From: RGIG3994 sp964461635
Lineage (GTDB): Bacteria > Bacillota > Clostridia > Oscillospirales > CAG-272
Direction: 5' to 3'
Length of the DNA: 24,301 bases
Assembly (NCBI GenBank): GCA_964461635.1
Contig: CAYWVC010000019.1
Span: 1 to 24,301, forward strand
Shown piece after piece: positions 6,331 to 13,450 of the stretch. Numbering within the stretch: position 1 is the first letter of the stretch; each line of letters begins with the position of its first letter. The position numbers and the translations under genes were made by a program. The notes beneath the pieces were generated by a model. The model searched no databases, had not been told where the DNA came from, and was given only the letters and a program-made list of their open reading frames with translations.

Positions 6331-8121
6331 TTATTCGATAGGTTCAAAGTCGGCGGCACCGTGTTTGCACAGCGGGCAGATGAAGTCCGCGGGGAGCTCT
6401 TCTCCCTCGTAGACGTATCCGCAGACCTTGCAGACCCAGCCCTTTTTGCCGTCGGTCTGCGGCTTTGGCTTGACGTTCTCCTGATAGTAGGTGTAGCTCA
6501 TCGTCTCCTTGTCCGAGAGCACGCGAGCCTCTGTGACCGAGCATATGAACATACCGTGTGTGTCCATATCTATATATTGCTCCACCTTCAGCGACAGGAA
6601 GGAATTAATGAATTTCGGCAGGAAGGCAAGCCCGTTGTCACTGTGCAACGGGGTCATACCGTCAAATTTATCTACGCTTCTGCCGCTCTTGAAGCCGAAG
6701 GTTTCAAATACGTCGAAGGGCGCGTCGACCGACAGGCAGTTGACGTTCATAATTCCGGTCTGCTTGATGACGTGGTGGGAGTAATTCTGCTTATTAAGGC
6801 AGACGGCGATGCGGTTCGGCGAGCTTGTGACCTGTGATACGGTGTTGACGATCAGACCGTTATCCTTCTTGCCGTCGTTAGAGGTAACGACGTACAGTCC
6901 GTAGCCGATATTGAAGAGTGCCGAAAGATCGTTTTTGTTCGCCGTCGAGTCCCCCTGCGCGATATAGTCGCGGCAAAGCTCGTCGGCAAGCGCGTCAAGC
7001 TGTGCGGTGCTCCCGTCGTTAAGCGCCGAAAGGATGCGCACGGTGTTGGAGGCTACCGTAATGTTTTTGCTATCCTCCAGCATTTTAGCCATCGTTTTGG
7101 CGGCGAGGGGCGCCCACGAGCCGTTTTCGATGAAGGCAACGGTCCGATCACGGAATCCGCGCTCGGTAAGATGCTCGATGAAATCACGCATATACGGGAA
7201 TATTCCGGCGTTGTAGGTCGTCGTGGCGAGCACGAGGCGCCCGTAGCGGAATGCATCTGCGACGGCAGCCGACATATCGGTGCGGGCAAGGTCGTGGACA
7301 GTCACCTGCGGACAGTTGCGCGCCCTGAGCTTGTCGGCAAGCAGCTCGACCGCCTTTTTCGTGTTCCCGTAGACCGACGTGTACGCTATGACTATTCCCT
7401 CACTCTCCACCGAGTAGGATGACCAGATATTATACAGTCCGAGGTAGTGCCCGAGGTCGGACGACAGGGTAGGACCGTGCGCAGGGCAGATCTTCTCAAT
7501 ATTGAGCGTTGCCGCCTTTTTCAGCAGAGCCTGTACCTGTGCGCCGTATTTCCCGACGATGCCGATATAGTATCTGCGCGCCTCGTCGTCCCAAGGCTCA
7601 TCGACGTCAAGTGCACCGAATTTTCCGAATCCGTCGGCAGAGAAGAGAACCCTGTCGGTTGAATCATAGGTGAGCGTGACCTCGGGCCAATGGACCATCG
7701 GGGCGGCAATGAAGCTCAGCGTGTGCTTCCCGAGCGAAAGGGTGTCGCCCTCCTTCACCGTTATACGCTTTTCGGCAATATCGGCGCCGAAGAAGTTTTG
7801 CATCATAGTGAACGCCTTTGCCGAGGCTACGACGGTAGCATTCGGGTAGGTTGAGGTAAAGCTCCGTATATTTGCGGCGTGGTCGAATTCCATATGCTGT
7901 ACGATGAGGTAATCGGGCGTTCTGCCGTTCAGTGCCTTGTCGAGATTGTCGAGCCATTCGTGCGTGAATTCACGGTCCACGGTGTCGATAACGGCTATCT
8001 TGTCATCATTTATAAGGTATGAATTGTACGCCATTCCGTTCGGGACCTTATACTGCCCCTCAAAGAGGTCTATGCGGTGGTCGTTGACTCCGATATAAAG
8101 GATATCGCTTGTGATATTCAT
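6331..8121 (-). CDS. fprA: Flavodiiron protein fused to flavin reductase and rubredoxin domains
   Basis: The 596-aa protein reduces O2 to water and/or NO to N2O, protecting an anaerobe. Residues 1-240 are the metallo-beta-lactamase-type diiron domain, with all ligands in place: H76-x-E78-x-D80 in HMEFDH, H144, D163 and H215. Residues 243-385 are the flavodoxin domain (AYTSVYGNTKKAVELL). Residues 397-540 are a flavin-reductase-like FMN domain. Residues 558-596 are a short rubredoxin with C564, C567, C582 and C585. In Moorella the last two domains form a separate protein, high-molecular-weight rubredoxin, which donates electrons to FprA. Here donor and oxidase are on one chain. The start is ATG 8121, with AAAGG about 13 bases upstream and a strong promoter beyond it. 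The gene stands alone between terminator structures. Confidence 0.95.
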   Translation of the reverse strand: MNITSDILYIGVNDHRIDLFEGQYKVPNGMAYNSYLINDDKIAVIDTVDREFTHEWLDNLDKALNGRTPDYLIVQHMEFDHAANIRSFTSTYPNATVVASAKAFTMMQNFFGADIAEKRITVKEGDTLSLGKHTLSFIAAPMVHWPEVTLTYDSTDRVLFSADGFGKFGALDVDEPWDDEARRYYIGIVGKYGAQVQALLKKAATLNIEKICPAHGPTLSSDLGHYLGLYNIWSSYSVESEGIVIAYTSVYGNTKKAVELLADKLRARNCPQVTVHDLARTDMSAAVADAFRYGRLVLATTTYNAGIFPYMRDFIEHLTERGFRDRTVAFIENGSWAPLAAKTMAKMLEDSKNITVASNTVRILSALNDGSTAQLDALADELCRDYIAQGDSTANKNDLSALFNIGYGLYVVTSNDGKKDNGLIVNTVSQVTSSPNRIAVCLNKQNYSHHVIKQTGIMNVNCLSVDAPFDVFETFGFKSGRSVDKFDGMTPLHSDNGLAFLPKFINSFLSLKVEQYIDMDTHGMFICSVTEARVLSDKETMSYTYYQENVKPKPQTDGKKGWVCKVCGYVYEGEELPADFICPLCKHGAADFEPIE

Positions 8122-8160
8122 ATGTCTGAATGATCCTTTCCTGAATTCTTTTCCGTTCGT

Positions 8161-8189
8161 ATTATAGCATACCCGTATGAATAAAGCAA
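8161..8189 (-). promoter_or_regulatory. Sigma-A promoter of the flavodiiron gene
   Basis: Read on the minus strand, TTGCTT (8189-8184) and a perfect TATAAT (8166-8161) are separated by 17 bases. Transcription would start near 8154 and give a leader of about 33 bases. The promoter begins 11 bases beyond the T-tract of the terminator that ends the preceding operon, so the gene is independently transcribed. No regulator site is obvious. Confidence 0.85.
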
Positions 8190-8199
8190 GAACCGGGAT

Positions 8200-8240
8200 A
8201 AAAGAAAAAACTTCGGGGCTTTCGTATGAAAGCCCCGAAG
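8200..8240 (-). terminator. Intrinsic terminator of the surface-protein operon
   Basis: A perfect 13-bp stem (8211-8223 with 8228-8240) with a four-base loop is followed on the minus strand by TTTTTTCTTTT (complement of 8210-8200). It lies 20 bases past the stop of the 1684-aa lipoprotein. It is a strong rho-independent terminator for the minus-strand operon. Confidence 0.93.
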
Positions 8241-8260
8241 AAGGGTTTATTCAGACTGTA

Positions 8261-11200
8261 TTACGCGGTCTGATCGGTCGTTTCGGTGACCTCCGTTAAC
8301 GTGGCAACGCCATCGGTAACGGTTACGGTGTACTTCTTCGATGCGCTGCCGTAGGTGGTGATCGAATATACGCCGTTTTCATAGCTGCAATTGGAGACGA
8401 GCGTCACAGTGTGTGTCGTCTTACCGTCCGCATCGGTCGTAAACGTGGTGATGAAGAGGATCGTGTTATCCCCAAGGATCTCAACGCACTGCGTTCCGTC
8501 GGCGGTGTAGGCGAGCTGAGCCTGCGACTTTTCGACCTTCGCGCTCTCGTAAAGCGCAAACGACTTGTTGGAGGAGCCTTCGTCGCCGACCGTTCCCGAC
8601 GATTTCTCGCTAAGGGAGATCGTGTAGTACTCTGCGGCGGTCACCTTGCCGTTCTCGTCGGTCGTTCTTGTGACGTAGTAGAGGTCGTTGCCCTTGATAG
8701 CTACCGAGCCGTCGGCGGCAATCTCCTTGCCGTCCTTCGACAGCGAGATGGAGTAGAAGGTGCCGGCGGAGTAGCCCGCGTCGGACATAACGATCCTTGA
8801 GACCGTGACGGCGTATCCGTCGTTCGCCTCGACCGTTTCCTCGCGCACGAGGGCGAGAACGTAGTAGCCCGTCGTCTTGAGCGACGAGTAGGTCTTCGTG
8901 GTGAAGATCAGCGAGTACTTCTGCCCATCCGCACCCGTGAAGTCTGCTTGATAATAGCTGTTTCCAAGGTAGGTAAGCGCTCCGTGCTCGATCGATTCGA
9001 TAAGGTCGCCGTTGCTGTCGATCATACCGGAGGATTTTCCGAACGCAGCGTCAATGTAGGGGTCTCCCTCATTGCCGTCCACGTCGTAATCGCTTCCGAT
9101 TACTATCGTTCCGAAGCTATTGGAAATCTTTTGCTGGAAGAGCACGTAGTAGATGTAGTAGTACTGCAGGTAGGTATACGAGGGAAGGGAGCGGTAGTAA
9201 GACAGACCGTTGACCTTGTAGGTGCTTCTGGCTTCACTGCCGATGCCGCCGCCCTGATAATTGATCGTGATATTGAAATACAGGTAACCGCTGGTTGCCG
9301 AAAGTACAACGTACATCTCGCCTTCCTCGTCCTTGATAACGGTGCAGGAGTAGCTCTTGCCGTTGAGGACCACCGTGCCGTTTACCGAGAAGGTATCGTC
9401 ACCGGAGGGTGAGAAGGTGAGCAGCTCGATCGGAAGAGACAGATCGGTACTTACGCGGACGGGGTACTGATCCTTCGTGTCGGCCTCTCTTACAAAGTTG
9501 ACCGCGAAGCCGTCGTTCTTGTAATAGGTCTTGCCGTTGTATTCCTTGACGTCGCTGAAGTCGCCGAAGCTCTCCTCAACGTATCCGTAAACGTTCTTGT
9601 TTGCGGCTTCCTCGTCAAGGTGGAAGAGCGTGACGTTATTGTTGTCGTCTATCGTGTAATAGTACCTTGTGCTGTTGTCGAAGATCGCGAAACCGTATTT
9701 GGTGAAGAACAGCGATTCAAGGTCCTTCGTGTAGTATGCGGTTGCGTTGTAAGTGCGCGGTGTTGCCGTGCCCTTTTCGGTGTCGTAAACGTATATAAAC
9801 GCCTCGGACATATCGGAGTTGACGTAGTAGAGCAGGGTCTCGGTTACGAGCGAGTAGGTGCCGGTCTCAATCTTTCCGCTGGTCAGGTACTTCGTTGCCG
9901 TGCCGTCGTTCTCAAGGCGAAGGATCGACCAATCCTTCTCGTTGATGTAGGTATACACCACCTCGTTGTGCAGAACGTTGAGCGCGTTGTAAGCGTAACT
10001 GCCGGTGCTGAGCGTTCCGAGCTTGCAATCGAGGGTGTATTCCTTGTTGCCGTCGGCGTATTTCAGCGTAATATAGTTGCCGTCAAGCGTGTAGGTGCCC
10101 TTCTCGTCGACGTACGTGAGATCGTATTCGCCGTCGGCGTTCTTTACGTACTTGAAGACCTTGGCACCGCCGAGGCCGTCAAGCGTGACGTAAACGCCCT
10201 GGAAGACCTGATTGTCCGCTAAAACGTAGGTCTTGCCGTACTCATCACTGCGGAGTGCGCAGGACGTGCCGTTTACGTAGAAGTTGTACGTTACTCCCGA
10301 GGCGGTAATGCTTACGTTGTCACCGTCGAGCTGATACATACCGATGACGTCGCGTCCCTCGCCGTCACTGTAGGTTGCGGCAAATCCGTAACCGTCAAGC
10401 GACAGGATGCCGTTAGAGGTGTTGGTGGAGAAGAACGTGCCTTCGTACGCTTTGTCGTACACGAACATATAATTCGTGCCCGAGAGGGTGACGCCGATGA
10501 AGTTCATATCGACTTTACCGTCGGTCGACTTGAATCGGTAGACAGAGTATCCGGTCAGCGACAGCGAGCCGGTAAGCTCAAGCGATCCGACGTATTCCTG
10601 CGTTACCGACTGTCCGTTATCGTCGGTCGTGATGACGTAGTAGGTGATGTTCTTCTTTCTCGCGTCGATCACCAGGTAGCAGGATTTATTGATCGTGCCG
10701 TCCTTGTTGACGTAATAGAAGATCTCGGAGATGGTTTTATATGCGGTGAAGCTTGCGTCATCCTCATTCAGATCGAAGTACACCGTCTCGCCGTCAAGCA
10801 CCGCGGCGATGTAGGTGTCGTTCGTTGCGGCGGAGTATGCACCGACGGCCGTCTTGCCGTTCGAGGTATAGAGGACCATTCCGCTGACAAGGGTGATCGT
10901 GTCGCCGTTTTTCGCGGTGTAGGTCTTCTGATCGTTATGAACTGTACCTACCTCGTCGGTGTAGGTGAGCCAGAAGTGGATGTTGTAAGAATAGGAGCTG
11001 CCGTTGAGCATAAATACGCAGGTCTTCACGTCAGAGAAGTCGAGCGGATTGGTCAGCGATTCCACACCCTCGGGGAGGTCGTAGTTCTCGGTGACCGTCA
11101 ACGTGTAGCTGTCGGTAGCCGTGTTATAGACTACGGTGCCGTACGCTATCTTGAAGTAGCCCACGTTCTTATTGTATCCGTAGACCGTAACGGTGCTGAG

Positions 11201-13315
11201 GTCCTTGCCGTTGAAGACGAAGAGCGGCAGGCGCCAGATGGAGATTCCAGTATTTCCCTCGCTGTCCGTTACTCCCTCGCCGAGGTAGTAATACTCAACG
11301 TAGGTTGCGGACAGAACGGTTACGACGACCTTCGTCTCGGTCGTTGTGCCGCTGTCGGGGTTGGTGGGATCGGTCACCACCTCGTTTTTAACGGTCGTAA
11401 GCATAAACTTGTGGGTCTGACCGTCCTTATCGACGAAGGAGAGGATCGTTCCTCCGAGTGCGGAGCTTGACGTGGTGTAGAAGCCCTCGTACTTCGTACC
11501 GTTCTTGTCGGTGTAGGTAGCGGTATATATACCGTCGACCGTGAGCTTCGAGCCGTCCTCGATATCGTATGAAACGTCGGAGCTGCTGTTGTAAATGACG
11601 TATCCGAGCTTGCCGTCAACGGTGATAAGCTTGACGGTTGCCGGGCTGGAGGAGCTGCTTGTGCGCAGCGTTATCGTGCCGGCGTCCTTGTCGTAGGTGT
11701 AATAGAAGCTCGTCGTTGACGTGCCCTGATTATAGTAAGCAACGCCAAAGCCGTTGAGCGTGATATCACCGACGGGGTTGCCGTCGTCGTCGGTCATAGG
11801 GGCAAGCTTATTGTCCTGGACCGTGAAGTACAGAAGCTGACCGAGCTCAACCTCGGCGTCGTTTCTGACCATAAATACGAGCGTTTGCGCGTTGTTATAG
11901 GTGACGGTAGATACCGCGAAGGTGATCGTGGTGTCCTTAAGGTCGCCCTCGGTAAAGGTGGTCACCATATACCCGTCTTCGTTAAAGAAGAATTCGCCCT
12001 TTGATTCGTTGGTCGTTCCCGTGGCGTTCTGCACAGAGTAGGTCACGCCGTTCGCTTCATCGAAGTAGAGCTTGATGAGCGAGTTAAGACCCTTTTGGGC
12101 ATCGTAAAGGGTCGCGGCGATCTCCTGACGCGAAACGTTGCAGTAGAGGAACGTCTTGCCGTCCGAGTTAAGTCTTCCTTCGGCGATTTCCTCGTTATCG
12201 AAGAGGATCTTGTTCTTCTTTACGGTACCCTTGAAGTACTTTCCGCCGCGATACAGGTACACTGTGTTCTTCTCGTTGGAGACGTACATAATGTCGCTGC
12301 CGCCGAAGAGGTCGGTATAACCCTTGCTCCAAACGGCGTAAAGCGTGATGTCCTCACCGTCGGCGGTGATCTCCTCAACATCGGAACCGGTACCGTTGTA
12401 GAGGTTCGCGTCCATAATGTGAGAGAGGTAGACCATCTCGCCGTCCTTGGAAAGTGCCCAGCCCTCAAGGTAGTAGCCGTCCATTTCAAAGCTGACGAAG
12501 GGCAGCGCGGTCTTTATCCCGTTGATAAGAGTCTCGCTCTTCTTCTGATCCGCCGATCCGTCGGGGTAGTTGGATACGAAGGTCAGCGAGAAGGTTTTTC
12601 TGTCAAAATAATGCTTGAAGACGTTTTTGGCGGGGTCGTCGGATATCACGAGCTCGGTCACGCTGTCGGTGTGCGATATCTCGGTGTATCCGGCAAGGGT
12701 CTGCTCGGACTTGAAGGCCGTGCCGACGTAGAGGTAATCCTCTACCGTGTCGGAGCTCTTGTCGTAGCCGTCGAGCGTGCCGTTTTGCAGATAGATCTCA
12801 ACGGTGTACTTCGCCTTGTACTTGGCTACGAGCGTGACGTCCGAATCGCCCATAACCGCGTCGGAGGTGAGCTCCTTGCCGTCGAGGGTCCACATTCCGA
12901 ATTTGCAGTTGCTCTTCTCGGGGACGAGCGACGAGACCTTGTCGTAGATGCTCTCGCCCGCTTTGAGCTCAAATTCGGTCGTAGCAAGGCTTCCGCCGTC
13001 GGTATCGAGCGTCAGCTTGTGGAGCTTGAGCTTTTCCCACTTGGCGTACACCGTAACGTCGGATTCGGGCGTGACGGACGTTACCGCGTCTCCGCTGAAG
13101 TCCGCGGTCAAATACCATCCTACAAAAGTATAGCCGTCACGAGTGACGGTGGGGAGGGTATACGACGTGTTTTTCTCTACCGTGACTACGGTATCGGCAG
13201 CGCCGTTATTGCTGACTACGGTAACGTTTACTTGCTCCGTTGCGGTGCAGGATGCAAGCAGACCCATCAGCAGTACGAGCGTACCTATCAAAAGAAAAAT
13301 TTTCGTTTTTTTCAT
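8261..13315 (-). CDS. Giant lipoprotein with InlB-type repeats and a long beta-repeat region
   Basis: The frame is open to a GTG at 13432, but ATG 13315 has AGAGG four bases upstream and starts a clear lipoprotein signal peptide: MKKTKIFLLIG, hydrophobic core, lipobox LLASC with C23. The 1684-aa product should be lipid-anchored outside the membrane. Four InlB/Listeria-Bacteroides-type repeats follow at about 31-94, 98-167, 169-237 and 241-331, with signatures YTFVGWYLT and YYLEGWALS. The remaining 1350 residues are rich in Thr, Tyr, Gly, Asp and Ser. They show a loosely repeated pattern such as DGYGFAATYSDGEG, NGFGVAYYNQG, KYGFAIFDN and DGIYTATYTDKNG, suggesting a long stack of small beta modules. 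There is no sortase motif, catalytic motif or C-terminal membrane helix. An adhesin or surface stalk is inferred; the ligand is unknown. It is the last gene of the operon, 135 bases after the LRR gene, with no clear promoter in that gap. Confidence 0.85.
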   Translation of the reverse strand: MKKTKIFLLIGTLVLLMGLLASCTATEQVNVTVVSNNGAADTVVTVEKNTSYTLPTVTRDGYTFVGWYLTADFSGDAVTSVTPESDVTVYAKWEKLKLHKLTLDTDGGSLATTEFELKAGESIYDKVSSLVPEKSNCKFGMWTLDGKELTSDAVMGDSDVTLVAKYKAKYTVEIYLQNGTLDGYDKSSDTVEDYLYVGTAFKSEQTLAGYTEISHTDSVTELVISDDPAKNVFKHYFDRKTFSLTFVSNYPDGSADQKKSETLINGIKTALPFVSFEMDGYYLEGWALSKDGEMVYLSHIMDANLYNGTGSDVEEITADGEDITLYAVWSKGYTDLFGGSDIMYVSNEKNTVYLYRGGKYFKGTVKKNKILFDNEEIAEGRLNSDGKTFLYCNVSRQEIAATLYDAQKGLNSLIKLYFDEANGVTYSVQNATGTTNESKGEFFFNEDGYMVTTFTEGDLKDTTITFAVSTVTYNNAQTLVFMVRNDAEVELGQLLYFTVQDNKLAPMTDDDGNPVGDITLNGFGVAYYNQGTSTTSFYYTYDKDAGTITLRTSSSSSPATVKLITVDGKLGYVIYNSSSDVSYDIEDGSKLTVDGIYTATYTDKNGTKYEGFYTTSSSALGGTILSFVDKDGQTHKFMLTTVKNEVVTDPTNPDSGTTTETKVVVTVLSATYVEYYYLGEGVTDSEGNTGISIWRLPLFVFNGKDLSTVTVYGYNKNVGYFKIAYGTVVYNTATDSYTLTVTENYDLPEGVESLTNPLDFSDVKTCVFMLNGSSYSYNIHFWLTYTDEVGTVHNDQKTYTAKNGDTITLVSGMVLYTSNGKTAVGAYSAATNDTYIAAVLDGETVYFDLNEDDASFTAYKTISEIFYYVNKDGTINKSCYLVIDARKKNITYYVITTDDNGQSVTQEYVGSLELTGSLSLTGYSVYRFKSTDGKVDMNFIGVTLSGTNYMFVYDKAYEGTFFSTNTSNGILSLDGYGFAATYSDGEGRDVIGMYQLDGDNVSITASGVTYNFYVNGTSCALRSDEYGKTYVLADNQVFQGVYVTLDGLGGAKVFKYVKNADGEYDLTYVDEKGTYTLDGNYITLKYADGNKEYTLDCKLGTLSTGSYAYNALNVLHNEVVYTYINEKDWSILRLENDGTATKYLTSGKIETGTYSLVTETLLYYVNSDMSEAFIYVYDTEKGTATPRTYNATAYYTKDLESLFFTKYGFAIFDNSTRYYYTIDDNNNVTLFHLDEEAANKNVYGYVEESFGDFSDVKEYNGKTYYKNDGFAVNFVREADTKDQYPVRVSTDLSLPIELLTFSPSGDDTFSVNGTVVLNGKSYSCTVIKDEEGEMYVVLSATSGYLYFNITINYQGGGIGSEARSTYKVNGLSYYRSLPSYTYLQYYYIYYVLFQQKISNSFGTIVIGSDYDVDGNEGDPYIDAAFGKSSGMIDSNGDLIESIEHGALTYLGNSYYQADFTGADGQKYSLIFTTKTYSSLKTTGYYVLALVREETVEANDGYAVTVSRIVMSDAGYSAGTFYSISLSKDGKEIAADGSVAIKGNDLYYVTRTTDENGKVTAAEYYTISLSEKSSGTVGDEGSSNKSFALYESAKVEKSQAQLAYTADGTQCVEILGDNTILFITTFTTDADGKTTHTVTLVSNCSYENGVYSITTYGSASKKYTVTVTDGVATLTEVTETTDQTA

Positions 13316-13406
13316 AGTACCTCTTTGCTTTCGGTGACGAAAGTCTTCTGAAAATAAGTTTTGTATATAAAACCGGATCAAACCGGAATTGCTGTCTTTC
13401 TCATAG

Positions 13407-13443
13407 CGATCCGGATATTGTGCCCGGCACAATATCCGGATCG
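13407..13443 (-). other. Perfect 17-bp hairpin between the two lipoprotein genes
   Basis: Bases 13407-13423 pair perfectly with 13427-13443 around a three-base CCG loop. It begins seven bases after the stop codon of the LRR lipoprotein gene. Neither strand has a T-tract next to it, so it does not look like a canonical intrinsic terminator. A 3'-end stabiliser or processing site that sets the ratio of the two lipoproteins is plausible. The remainder of the gap holds a tandem CCGGTTT pair and a small CTTTCG/CGAAAG hairpin (13328-13343), but no convincing promoter. Confidence 0.7.
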
Positions 13444-13450
13444 ACCTGCG

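Noticed and set aside
12095..13351. A 418-codon open frame on the plus strand
   Set aside because: It is antisense to the N-terminal part of the giant lipoprotein; the lipoprotein signal and InlB-type repeats support the minus-strand reading.
13316..13432. N-terminal extension of the giant lipoprotein from GTG 13432
   Set aside because: It would place 39 charged residues before a clear signal peptide and run through the intergenic hairpin. ATG 13315 has its own ribosome-binding site.
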